Of a stretch of 64,000 nt of DNA, positions 42,662-49,085 are shown one piece after another. The notes below the pieces were generated by a model. That model was given only the letters and a program-made list of their open reading frames with translations, had not been told where the DNA came from and ran no database searches. The DNA is from Pterois miles (Eukaryota; Chordata; Actinopteri; Perciformes; Scorpaenidae), in the NCBI GenBank assembly GCA_947000775.1, contig CAMQGK010000650.1:2232501-2296500 (forward strand). Reading direction: 5' to 3'. The translations under genes and the position numbers were made by a program. The first letter of the stretch is position 1. Each line of letters begins with the position of its first letter.

Positions 42662-44310
42662 GCAATGTGACTTGGTGAAATAACAATAAACATACGTGAG
42701 AGGACATCAAATATTAAAAGAAAATACTGCAAGAACATCCGAAGTACAATATGTACATGTCACATGTACATGCATTGTTGTACATGTCGCATGCACATGT
42801 ATTGTTCTTGAGACGTTACGTGTCACATGTAGAAACGAATAGTTGGAGCACAGTGGGACAAACATCTCAGACACTATGATGAAAAACTGGCTGGTCTGGC
42901 TGAATCTGCTGTGACTGTACAGACTGTAAGCTGCTGGAAGAAGACCCTCAGGGTACAGATGAGCCCTGACAGAGCTCAAATATTCACATCGTGAACTCAA
43001 ACACCTCACTGTCTGCACACATGACATCATTCCTAGTAACAGGTAAAACCCAATAGTGGACACAAGCTGGCTGCCTTCAGAGGTGACTACTACAAACATA
43101 TCACTACTATGCTAATCTCTCCTTATTAGTTTTAATGTGATTACAGGAACCGCAAACAGCTGCAGGACTAACTGGTTGGTCTCATGTTTCCTCCCTTTGC
43201 CAACAACTCCATGGGGTTTCACTTGAGACCAGCTGTGTCTTTCAATGACCTGCAGTATCAGGTTGGTTAAATTCAACATTTAACAGATTTAAAACTCAAT
43301 CCAATCTACATTCAGCGTTAGAGAAGGAATTCAGTCTTAACATTGTTTAACTCAGCACCAGCTTTTTTCGGTTTGCTTTCACAAAAAAAAAAAGTTACGC
43401 CAAACTCCATATGAAATACCGTCATTTTAAAGTTCCCCTCCCAATCTTGAAAACCACAAACCTAATAGAACATGACTCTTACACTTAAAACTGATAAGCT
43501 GGGACCATCCTTCAATTCGGCACACATTACTAAGCCACATTACTTCTTTTAAAATAAAAACTACAGTTTTCTCAGTGACTTGTTTTGCGGCAAAAACTCG
43601 TTGAGCAACAATCAGCTTCAATTTAGGCCTCCAGTGTGAATTACACGAGTTCAAGTTATTTCCGTTCGTTCCCGAGCAACCAAAACTGAACTCCATATGA
43701 AATACCGTCATTTTTAAGTTATCTTCCAAATCCTCAAAACCACAAACCTGTAAGAACGGACTCTGTACATCTTGAACAAATCAACTGGGACATTTTTTTC
43801 AATTCAGCACACATGCAACACACGAAGATACATCAATCTGAACAAAATCTAAACAATTATTACAGACGGATTGTCCACCACAGTGGATGTGAAGACATCA
43901 TGAAGCTGTAAGCTGTAAGTTCACGTCCACGTTTCTTAATGATTCTTCTTGCTACGACTTATTCATCAGTCAGAGCTAAAATATTAGTTCAAGCGTTAGA
44001 TGTGTGTTTGCAGGTTAAAGACGTCACATTTAAATGCCAGGTTTAGTTAAAGGAGTTCGGTGTGGAGTTGTGCCCGCAGAGAATGGCCCGTTCTGAGGCT
44101 ATCACTACAGCTAACGCGGCTAGCTTCCTGCTATCACCACAAACACAACTTTAGCATAGTTAAGCGAACAACAAGAACACCAGCTGCTCTCTGGATAAAC
44201 ATCATCTGGCGCCATGTTTGTGTCGTTGCTCTAGGATGTGAGTAAAACAGCCAGAAACTACATTTAATGTGAGAGTACACGTACGACGATGGAAGAACTC
44301 ACCCGTCCAT
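25907..44310 (-). CDS. ptbp1: Polypyrimidine tract-binding protein 1, complete 15-exon gene
   Basis: Nuclear RNA-binding splicing repressor (hnRNP I) with four RRMs that binds CU-rich RNA. Minus-strand coding exons: 44310-44303, 40010-39977, 36990-36930, 36371-36199, 36082-35936, 35381-35253, 35087-34977, 34211-34034, 33615-33538, 32284-32145, 31271-31238, 28712-28620, 27972-27757, 27615-27538, 26039-25907. All have AG/GT borders and agreeing phases. Together they give 537 residues, against 531-557 for human isoforms, once one missing base in exon 13 is allowed for. The protein starts MDGSVHQDITVGTKRGSDEL, keeps the basic NLS elements (TKRG and DSKKFKG), and ends HHLRVSFSKSSI. RRM1 is about residues 49-130, RRM2 about 165-245, RRM3 about 335-410 and RRM4 about 455-531. 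Closeness to PTBP1 rather than PTBP2 or PTBP3 rests on the N-terminus, the 26-residue exon 9 and linkage to efna2. The introns are unusually rich in tandem arrays. As sequenced, the exon 13 frameshift would destroy RRM4. Confidence 0.93.
26285..26850. repeat. Minisatellite in ptbp1 intron 14, about 43-bp unit
   Basis: About a dozen copies of GACAAGGATGAAGGCTTCAG plus GACAAGGTAAGTACAGGGAC occur, decaying from 26850 to about 27330. Many units carry AAGGTAAGTA, an excellent 5' splice-site match on the plus strand, antisense to ptbp1. The plus-strand open frame (RNFRTRMKASGQGK...) is a repeat ghost. Confidence 0.93.
27338..27487. repeat. Two (TA)n microsatellites
   Basis: TA runs at 27338-27363 and 27435-27486 lie just downstream of ptbp1 exon 14 in the intron. 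The second ends about 50 bases from the exon 14 donor. Confidence 0.93.
27757..27972 (-). CDS. ptbp1: ptbp1 exon 13 (RRM3 end, linker, RRM4 start) with 1-nt frameshift
   Basis: The exon encodes MSHLSGQQLHGKPLRITPSK and EGHEDQGLTKDYSNSP, then loses frame. In the next frame it continues LHRFKKPGSKNYSNIFPP and SATLHLSNIP, exactly the PTBP1 sequence. The break is a run of five C on the minus strand (27843-27839) where the conserved protein needs six. The exon is 216 nt, and the phases at both splice sites demand 217. Everything downstream is intact, so an assembly or sequencing deletion is more likely than a dead gene. Confidence 0.9.
28620..28712 (-). CDS. ptbp1: ptbp1 exon 12 (RRM3)
   Basis: A 93-nt exon encodes VYGDVMRVKILFNKKENALV and QMSDCTQAQL, the RNP1-like core of RRM3, which is nearly identical to human PTBP1. 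The donor is GTAACC, weaker than the others in the gene. Confidence 0.92.
29212..29294. repeat. (TA)n microsatellite
   Basis: About 41 TA units occur in ptbp1 intron 11. The surrounding 28713-29211 has no other recognised feature. Confidence 0.95.
29493..30682. repeat. 1.2-kb minisatellite in ptbp1 intron 11, 21-bp unit
   Basis: About 58 copies of GTGTGGGTTCTGGAGGATGT variants are present: GGTGTGGG, GATGTGGG, CTAGAGG and TTATTGTATG subtypes. The 21-base period keeps all frames open on both strands, giving false proteins of up to 380 residues (GSGGCGVGSGGC; RTHTTSS on the other strand). It lies only 0.55 kb from the autoregulatory exon 11. Confidence 0.96.
31238..31271 (-). CDS. ptbp1: ptbp1 exon 11, 34-nt autoregulatory exon
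   Basis: The exon AGA GTT ACG ... TTC G encodes RVTPHCLFILFG with the next exon. It is exactly 34 nt, as in human PTBP1 exon 11. Skipping a 34-nt exon shifts the frame and exposes the mRNA to nonsense-mediated decay; in mammals PTB protein causes this skipping to limit its own level. The minus-strand intron just upstream contains TTCTCT and GCTGTCTTT within the last 30 bases before the acceptor, and the downstream intron has a TTTTTCCTCTTTTTC tract (about 31145-31160). Both are PTB-type pyrimidine sites. The role in this fish is inferred from length, position and flanks. Confidence 0.9.
31477..31523. repeat. (GT)n microsatellite
   Basis: About 23 GT units occur in ptbp1 intron 10. Confidence 0.95.
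31612..31775. repeat. Three-copy tandem repeat, about 57-62-bp unit
   Basis: The unit carries TTGTGACATC, CTGCAGGACATGAAC and GTTTGGTGATGTCAC. TGTGACATCA and TGATGTCACA are inverted within each unit, so each copy can fold on itself. The TGATGTCA core resembles CREB/ATF sites, but no function is claimed. Confidence 0.85.
32145..32284 (-). CDS. ptbp1: ptbp1 exon 10 (linker and start of RRM3)
   Basis: A 140-nt exon encodes SSHYPGLVPALPGALSSLSL... and ends with the RRM3 RNP2 strand SVLLVSNLNPE. The linker is diverged from human while the RNP2 strand is identical. Confidence 0.9.
32394..33114. mobile_element. hAT-like non-autonomous element with nested retroposon
   Basis: The left end TAGAGGTGCAGTGATACCGA is the inverse of the right end TCGGATTGGTGCATCTCTA, allowing mismatches. 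This is the terminal pattern of a common teleost hAT-like family. A retrotransposon 3' portion, ending with the (ATCTT)n tail at 32889-32950, has inserted in its middle. An exact 8-bp target duplication was not seen. It occupies ptbp1 intron 9. Confidence 0.65.
32889..32950 (+). mobile_element. LINE/SINE 3' tail with (ATCTT)n, nested in the hAT-like element
   Basis: GTGAATTTCTCCACTGTGGG, AATAAAGGAG and five TATCTT units are present. The upstream 32700-32888 (CACCGGACATAAGTGCAATA and onward) may belong to the same insertion, making this the longest of the tail copies here. Confidence 0.7.
33538..33615 (-). CDS. ptbp1: ptbp1 exon 9, 78-nt candidate cassette exon
   Basis: The exon encodes PGIISAAPYAGATHAFPPAF..., equivalent to the RRM2-RRM3 linker segment. 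Its 78 nt equals the 26 residues that distinguish human PTB4 from PTB1, so the length of this alternative exon is conserved. Skipping it keeps the frame. Acceptor is CTGCAG, donor GTGAGT. Confidence 0.88.
33793..33878. repeat. Two-copy direct repeat, about 44-bp unit
   Basis: TTCATTGGTGTGAATTGTTC TACGTTCCATCA occurs twice in ptbp1 intron 8, next to exon 9. Confidence 0.8.
34034..35381 (-). CDS. ptbp1: ptbp1 exons 6, 7 and 8 (RRM2 and linker)
   Basis: Exon 6 (35381-35253) encodes RAQAALRALTTSHVDAAVAA and LRVVVENLVYPVTLDALCQ. Exon 7 (35087-34977) encodes IFSKFGTVLRIIVFTKNSQF. Exon 8 (34211-34034) encodes SLDGQNIYNGCCTLRISFSK and the linker with PDLPTGDSQPTMEH. The alanine/serine linker in exon 6 is clearly shorter than in human PTBP1. 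RRM2 is the domain that also contacts the co-repressor RAVER1 in mammals. Only 18 bases separate the exon 7 donor from a 30-base homopolymer. Confidence 0.92.
34235..34745. repeat. Degenerate 'aactactgttaactactatt' repeat
   Basis: Irregular AACTACTGTTAACTACTA units fill 0.5 kb of ptbp1 intron 7. GTTAAC palindromes recur throughout. Confidence 0.85.
34759..34958. repeat. (GATA)n, poly-G and poly-A stack beside ptbp1 exon 7
   Basis: (GATA)28 at about 34759-34871 is followed by about 35 mostly G bases and then about 31 A. The exon 7 donor lies 18 bases further. On the transcript strand this reads poly-U, then poly-C, then (UAUC)n. The homopolymers are likely length-uncertain in the assembly. 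Confidence 0.93.
35405..35925. repeat. Minisatellite in ptbp1 intron 5, about 40-bp unit
   Basis: About 12 copies of CTGCTAACCATGGATGAGTG CTGTAGAGATGCTAACAG variants lie between exons 5 and 6. The unit contains the NcoI-type palindrome CCATGG. Confidence 0.93.
35936..36371 (-). CDS. ptbp1: ptbp1 exons 4 and 5 (RRM1)
   Basis: Exon 4 (36371-36199) encodes NGNDSKKFKG through the RRM1 RNP2 strand RVIHIRKLP and NLLMLKAKNQ. Exon 5 (36082-35936) encodes AFLEMNSEEAAQNMVGYYS through QPVYVQFSNHKELKTD. RRM1 preferentially binds pyrimidine motifs such as UCUU in characterised PTB. The 116-bp intron between the two exons is the second shortest of the gene. Confidence 0.92.
36500..36865. repeat. Minisatellite in ptbp1 intron 3, about 24-36-bp unit
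   Basis: About 15 copies of GCTGTACCAGGTGAGCAGGA CCGTG variants occur. Each contains CAGGTGAGCA, a strong 5' splice-site match on the plus strand, antisense to ptbp1. Open frames on the minus strand (VQHGPAHLVQ...) are artefacts. Confidence 0.94.
36930..36990 (-). CDS. ptbp1: ptbp1 exon 3
   Basis: A 61-nt exon encodes RGSDELFSSVSNGPYIMSTT, matching RGSDELFS...NGPFIMS of PTBP1 and supplying part of the N-terminal nuclear localisation and export region. Acceptor is TTTCAG, donor GTCAGA. Confidence 0.9.
37281..37622 (-). mobile_element. tRNA-derived SINE
   Basis: Read on the minus strand from 37622, the element opens GGGGCGGCAGTAGCTCAATC and carries a box A-like TAGCTCAATCTG and a box B-like GGTTCAAGTCC about 45 bases apart, the internal RNA polymerase III promoter of a tRNA-derived SINE. 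The body runs about 340 bases. It ends TGGGACGAATAAAGGAATAT followed by (CTT)n, the same 3' end as the tail-only copies elsewhere here, implying a shared LINE partner. It lies in ptbp1 intron 2. Confidence 0.82.
37735..37781. repeat. (AAT)n microsatellite
   Basis: About 15 AAT units occur in ptbp1 intron 2. Confidence 0.93.
37999..38468 (+). repeat. Dispersed teleost repeat, long copy
   Basis: Begins with the 115 bases shared with 5308-5422 and continues through TGTTGTTGCCTGTTGGGCTG to ATTTTAATAGATTGACAGCA, the typical end of a widespread teleost DNA-transposon-derived family. Left sequence from about 37850 may also belong to it. It contains no intact frame. 38470-39870 (ptbp1 intron 2) has no further recognised feature. 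Confidence 0.65.
39876..39966. repeat. GGA-rich purine tract next to ptbp1 exon 2
   Basis: AGGAGG(A)n purines on the plus strand end about 10 bases from the exon 2 donor. On the transcript strand this is a 90-nt CU-rich tract immediately downstream of the exon, composition-wise a potential PTB binding platform. Confidence 0.85.
39977..40010 (-). CDS. ptbp1: ptbp1 exon 2
   Basis: A 34-nt exon encodes SVHQDITVGTK between the acceptor CTTCACAG and the donor GTAGGC. It matches the PTBP1 amino terminus (DIAVGTK in human). Confidence 0.88.
40450..40582. repeat. Tandem repeat, 55-bp unit, 2.3 copies
   Basis: CACCGTGGCTGCTACAGTGA GTCTCCTGA(T/C)GGTGAACTGG repeats in ptbp1 intron 1. 40590-41580 contains no other recognised feature. 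Confidence 0.85.
41585..41990. repeat. Likely MITE-like repeat ('gctgcaac...atcgatcaattg')
   Basis: CTAGAGCTGCAACAATTGGT followed by AATCGACTAATAATCAAC and GATAATCGATCAATTG is the end of a widespread teleost DNA element related to that at 52213-52560. The far end is unclear. 42000-42540 is moderately CpG-rich and holds an unrecognised plus-strand open frame of 92 codons, with no splice or homology support. Confidence 0.5.
42601..42661. repeat. (CA)n microsatellite
   Basis: CA runs are interrupted once by CTCCA. A cluster of ACATGT palindromes follows at 42753-42830. Confidence 0.93.
43398..43815. repeat. Diverged direct duplication, about 290-bp spacing
   Basis: CAAACTCCATATGAAATACC GTCATTTTAAAGTT at 43402 recurs as TGAACTCCATATGAAATACC at 43687. 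The similarity continues for about 120 bases in each copy (through AAAACCACAAACCT and CAATTC(G/A)GCACACAT). It lies in ptbp1 intron 1. The open minus frame across it is unrecognised. Confidence 0.75.
44303..44310 (-). CDS. ptbp1: ptbp1 exon 1, coding part (ATGGACGG)
   Basis: Only eight coding bases, ATG GAC GG, precede the GTGAGT donor at 44302-44297. Human PTBP1 exon 1 likewise stops within MDG. Joining to exon 2 gives MDG-SVHQDITVGTK, which fixes this ATG. The intron to exon 2 is 4.3 kb. Confidence 0.85.
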
Positions 44311-44425
44311 TGCACAACACGGAACTACGGAGCAACAGGTTCCAGCCAGCGGCCAGCAGCGGACCCCAGCCACCAACCACCGCGGCTGGAAGCTGACAAA
44401 ATGGCGATCGGCTGGGAGAGCTCTC
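44311..44425 (-). promoter_or_regulatory. ptbp1: ptbp1 5' UTR / promoter region
   Basis: Upstream of the ptbp1 ATG the sequence is GC-richer than its surroundings and contains ATGGCGATC (plus strand, 44401), part of a YY1-like AAAATGGCG motif. No TATA box is seen. The transcription start is not defined. Confidence 0.4.
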
Positions 44426-44694
44426 TGATTGGATGGTTAGCAGACATTGTAGGCGTTCCAGACTTTAGCCGGGTGCTGATTGGCTGGTCGGACAGAGGGC
44501 GCAACAACAAAGACCTGAAATTCCAGCGATCAAAGATTGTCTATAGCAAAGGTGTACGACTCAGTAGAAAAAAATGGACACGATTTTCATTGTGGGTGAG
44601 TGGGCGTTGTCCCGAGAAAACATAATGCGTTTACATGTAGGTGTCCCGGATGAGAACACACGGGACTACAGCCAGAGTGAGAGGAGTTGGCTCA

Positions 44695-45840
44695 TACTCT
44701 CAAATTCAAATTCAAATAAGCTTTATTGGTATGAATGTTCAGATTATTACCAAAGCCAAATAACATATTATTGCATAATTACATTTCACACAAGAAATAA
44801 TAATAAAATAACAAAGACTTTTAAACACATTATGTTGCACAGAGTATGGAGTCAGTCAGAAACCTTTACAGAGCTTCTTCTTCTGTGGCAACAGTCATTT
44901 TGCTGCTAATGCTGCACAGTGTTTTTTCTCCCCATGTAATATGGTCATGTCTGGGGATCAGGGAGATAGATAAAATCAGGATGTATGTTATTTATTTTTC
45001 AAAGAAAACACATGTTGCATCCTCATATTTCTCACAGCACAGTTAAGAAGTGAGATTATGTGTACTCTCTTTGTTAATGGGATAAACTTTAAAAGTCACA
45101 AATGTACTAATATATAAATAAAAGGAATTATTCTGCCAGCAAAAGGAAAATCAACTGCGTGTTGTGATGTTTTTCTGAAACCTGGTATCTTTGTTATTGT
45201 TCATATTTCATTTCAATTGTTAAATACAGTAAATTCTTTAACGTTCAGATTTTTCATTACAAAATATTCTGCAAATATATTTTTGGGGAAAAAGATATAA
45301 AAATAAATTCTACAACAAATGAAATATAAGGAAAGGAAAAGATGAATAAATTAAAAAATAAAAACAAAACAATCAGGGTTTGTTAAAAAAAAATGGAATC
45401 AATTTAAAATGTCTAATGTCTGATCTAATAGTTTTTGCCAATTTAGAATTTTTGAGATTTAAGTTTTCAGCCATAGGCATGTTTTAAAATCAGTATCTTA
45501 AGATAAGATAAGATAAGATATTCCTTTATTAGTCCCACAGTGGAGAAATTTACATATCTCATCTTTAACATTATAGAAGGAGGGCACTCTTTTAAGCCAT
45601 ATCATTTCACGTATATAATATTAAAAAAAGATAGAAATCAAATTATTTATGTAAATTTCACCTGGTGAAAACTTGGGATTGTTAAAAGTGAGTAATATCT
45701 CAATTTTTGTCAGTATGTATTTTTCAAAATGTTTTAAATAGCTCTTCTGTAAATTAAACAAAAAATACGTAGTAAGAAAACATGTTCAGAAGTTTCCACT
45801 TCACAACTGTAAAAAATGCATCTATTGTTAACAGTTACGT
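44695..45840 (-). mobile_element. Decayed LINE (L1/Tx1-like) 3' part
   Basis: On the minus strand, 45822-45740 reads CIFYSCEVETSEHVFLLRIF, matching the Cys/Glu-Thr/His pattern of the zf-RVT segment at the end of many LINE reverse-transcriptase proteins, followed by a stop. NPKFSPGEIYINNLISIFF further on fits the same C-terminal region. The presumed 3' end is AT-rich and closes with AATAAAGC TTATTTGAATTTG repeats at 44735-44697. It is interrupted at 45499-45553 by a different retroposon tail. Confidence 0.5.
45499..45553 (-). mobile_element. Tail-only retrotransposon insertion in the LINE
   Basis: Minus strand: GTAAATTTCTCCACTGTGGG, ACTAATAAAGGAATATC and four TATCTT units. It is the inverse of the copies at 18729, 32889 and 52224. 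Confidence 0.75.
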
Positions 45841-46270
45841 GTGTGGACAGTGTGTAGTGGACAGTGTGTAGTGTGTGGACAGTGTGTAGTGTGTGGAAGT
45901 GTGTAGTGGACAGTGTGTAGTGTGTGGACAGTGTGTAGTGTGTGGACAGTGTGTGGACAGTGTGTGGACAGTGTGTAGTGTGTGGACAGTGTGTAGTGGA
46001 CAGTGTGTAGTGTGTGGACAGTGTGTGTGTGTGGAAGTGTGTAGTGGACAGTATGTAGTGTGTGGACAGTGTGTAGTGTGTGGACAGTGTGTGGACAGTG
46101 TGTAGTGGACAGTGTGTAGTGTGTGGACAGTGTGTAGTGGACAGTGTGTAGTGTGTGGACAGTGTGTAGTGTGTGGACAGTGTGTAGTGGACAGTGTGTA
46201 GTGTGTGGACAGTGTGTAGTGTGTGGACAGTGTGTGGACAGTGTGTGGACAGTGTGTAGTGTGTGGACAG
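45838..46270. repeat. Minisatellite of GTGTGTAGTGTGTGGACA / GTGTAGTGGACA units
   Basis: About 28 units of 12, 18 or 10 bases are mixed in irregular order. Cys/His-rich open frames on both strands are ghosts. Confidence 0.94.
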
Positions 46271-46356
46271 CAGCAGGTTTCCGTCAGTGTCCAGTGACGC
46301 TGATAAATAAATAATAATAATTCCTTCACTGCTGCTTGGTAGAAGATAAATAATTC

Positions 46357-46400
<44 letters not shown>
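46357..46400. repeat. (CA)n microsatellite
   Basis: About 21 CA units. Confidence 0.95.
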
Positions 46401-46402
<2 letters not shown>

Positions 46403-46474
46403 CACACACTTTAACATCTTGTTAAACTTAAGTTTTATTTGTTGGAATAGGAAGAAACATGGCTACTCATCCTG

Positions 46475-46665
46475 TTAAAGGTTAAAGGTTAGTTAAATGT
46501 CAGTTAAATGTCAGTTAGAGGTTAATTAAATGTTAGTTAGAGGTTAGTTAGAGGTTAATTAAATGTTAGTTAGAGGTTAATTAAATGTTAGTAAGAGGTT
46601 AATTAACTGTTAGTTAAATGTTAAATGAGAGGTTAATCAGAGGTTAGTTAAAGGTTAGAAAAGAT
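46475..46665. repeat. TTAGTTAGAGGTTAATTAAATG repeat
   Basis: Irregular units of 11-22 bases. The following 46670-47640 between the head-to-head genes has no recognised gene; no convincing box C/D snoRNA was found there by eye. Confidence 0.85.
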
Positions 46666-47654
46666 TGTGGTTATGAGTAATGAATTGTTCCAGATTTAAA
46701 TCTCAATTACAGAGGCCAGGAACAGTTGTGCATGCAATAACTTTTCTTGTTGGCGTTATCTCAAGATAACAATGCTTGTGCTGTTTGTTTCATACCGAGT
46801 TAAATAATGTTGATTCTCAACATAATTATGGAGTCCTCAGAAATGACTAGTTCATTTGATTACACCTTCAAGATCATTCATAACTGAACAACATGTCAAG
46901 CTATAACTGTGTACTTTGAGCCTGGAGCTGGACTAATGTTCTCCTTAGATTACAGGGACTGATCTCTAACAGAAAGCCTCCGCCTGTGTCGGACCTTGAT
47001 TGAAATACAGTGAGATGCATTGATCAGTAATAATAGTGGGCACTCCTTGATCAGGTATTTTCTGCTTAACTCTGTCAGTTCTCACTGACTAACAGGAATA
47101 ACGTACACATTTAAACAGTGTTATTGTGAAATGAATAAAAGTAAATAAACATATAGAGAAGCTGTGGCCCATGGTTGAACCTGACTGCTGACCTCTGCTG
47201 GTTGTACACATGTACTGCATATAATACTGCCACAAATAAATAAATACAGACATTTAACAATGAGTAAAACATTTAAAAATAAATAAAAAAATTAATAAAT
47301 AAAAGAAAAAAAAACTAAACAGGAAAGTAAATAAATAGGGGGTTCGTAAAAACTGAATAAATAGCAAATCAATCATCAATTAATTAATTAACACAAACAT
47401 TTCTTAAATGTTATTTTTGGTACATGTAAATGAATTGATTTATTTCGGCAGCTTGCAGTTTATCCTGGGTCATTAACCTGAAGGTGAAATGACGTCAACA
47501 GGTAACTGATGACGAAACTAAACGTCACTTCGGCTCATTACAGGTGAGGCGAAACTTTCTGGTTAAAGATGACACTTTAAATGTTCTCAGAGTTTGATCT
47601 TAAATTATCTGAAATACCTTTACACAAGAATATAATACACTGTAAATTAGGGTG

Positions 47655-47692
47655 GTTGTGTGTGTGTGTGTGTGTGTGCGCGCGCGCGCGCT
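47655..47692. repeat. (TG)n(CG)n alternating purine-pyrimidine tract
   Basis: A TG run of about 11 units passes directly into (CG)6. Such sequence is the classic Z-DNA-prone type, and it sits at the upstream edge of the zbtb37 promoter. Confidence 0.9.
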
Positions 47693-47734
47693 CGTGTGAA
47701 CTCACTTTGGCAAACTCCAAGAGCCATGATGACG

Positions 47735-48000
47735 CCCCTCCTCACAGAGGCATGCCGGGAAGTGAAGTCCGAACCGGCCGTGAAGGCAGCGCTTCTACTA
47801 GACATCACCAGCATTTCCCAGCATGCCCCGCGCGTTTTCTTCCTTCCCTCCTTCCTTCCTGCAGCCTCGGCCCTTCTGCTGTGAAAAGGAAGATGAGAAG
47901 CAGCAGCAGCCCGCTGGACCTGGACCCGAACCTGGACCTGAACCGAGTCTGACTTCCAGCGGAATGGCGGCGCAGCGGCTGCTGACTGACCAGAGCCCGA
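47735..48000 (+). promoter_or_regulatory. zbtb37: zbtb37 promoter region
   Basis: This is a CpG-rich stretch with GGCATGCCGGGAAGTGAAGT (ETS-like GGAAGTG) at 47750 and ATTTCCCAGCATGCCCCGCG at 47813, close to the ZNF143/SBS-type TTCCCAGCATGC motif found in many TATA-less promoters. It lies just upstream of, or within, the untranslated first exon. The start site is not determined. Confidence 0.55.
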
Positions 48001-48235
48001 GCTCAGCTGCTGCTCCCCGGCCTTGAACCCGTCTCGACCGCCGCTGGAGTCCCGGAGCCTCGTAGCCTGGAGGAGCGGCGGCTGCCGGGCCGAGCCGTGC
48101 TGAGCCGAGCCCAGCCCAGCCCAGCCCAGCCATCGTCCCCCGCCCTGCTAACGATGCTCAGCTGGCTGCAGGACTGAAGCCTCGACTACACCGCACCCTA
48201 AAACCAGACCCGATCTCCCCCGGTTCCCCCTTCAG
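47880..48235 (+). other. zbtb37: zbtb37 exon 1, untranslated
   Basis: GC-rich sequence ends CCCCCTTCAG/GTGAGAATC, a strong donor at 48236, before an 842-bp intron that leads to the coding exon at 49078. It contains several upstream ATGs with short frames. The 5' limit is approximate. Confidence 0.6.
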
Positions 48236-48734
48236 GTGAGAATCAGGCTGCACACCTGGATGTTTACCTGGTCCCCTGAGACAGGCCGACACGGACTTAG
48301 ATCTGGGTTCTGATCTGGACTTCTATTGGTCCCGGGTCCTACTGTCAGGTTCTGTGATGCTTGTACCAAATCTGAAACGGCTGTGGATCTTTCTGGAGCC
48401 TGTTAGTGTGTTCATGTGTCATGTGACAGACAGGTGACATGAGTGTCCAGGTGTCCCTGTAGACCCTCATGGGGTCCTACAGGTGACCCCACAGCGTCAC
48501 AGACTCTGACAGGGCACATGTCCAGGTGTGCCTGTAGACCCAGAGATCTGTGTCTGATCATCTCATCGTCAATAGAGATGATCAGATCTGAACATCATTA
48601 ATAGAGATGATCAGATCCAATCATCACCAGTATGTCTCCTCTGATGATCAGTGTGAGACCTGGTCCAGCATCAAGGTCTGTCAATCACTATTTTGTTTTC
48701 TTTAATGTGATAAAAGGCTTCTTGTGATTGGTGA

Positions 48735-48935
48735 TAACGTCTGTTATTATAGATCAACTGTGATCAATAAGACCTTTTATTATAGATCAACTGTGATCAA
48801 TAAGACCTTTTATTATAGATAAAATGTGATCAATAACTTTTATTGTAGATCAAATATGATCAATAACAGATTTTATTGTAAATCAACTCTGATCAATATC
48901 AGCTGTTATTCCAGATCAACCCTAATCAATGATAG
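48735..48935. repeat. About 36-bp tandem repeat in zbtb37 intron 1
   Basis: TTATTATAGATCAACTGTGA TCAATAAGACCTT repeats about five times with decay. A second small repeat (AATAGAGATGATCAGATC, twice) lies at 48571-48612. Confidence 0.85.
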
Positions 48936-49085
48936 TGAATAAACGTGAAGGTACAGCCACAATGCAAGTGAGTCCTCTGGCCACACCCTCAATCAGTGAT
49001 GACACTGCAGGCCTTTTTGGTGTGATGTTCCGGTCTTGGTCCTGATCCTGGTCCCTGTTGTGTCAGTGTTCTTGCAGACTCCAGC

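Noticed and set aside
42876..42920. Box C/D snoRNA (ATGATGAA with nearby CTGA)
   Set aside because: Boxes only about 25 bases apart, and no terminal stem; too short for a C/D snoRNA.
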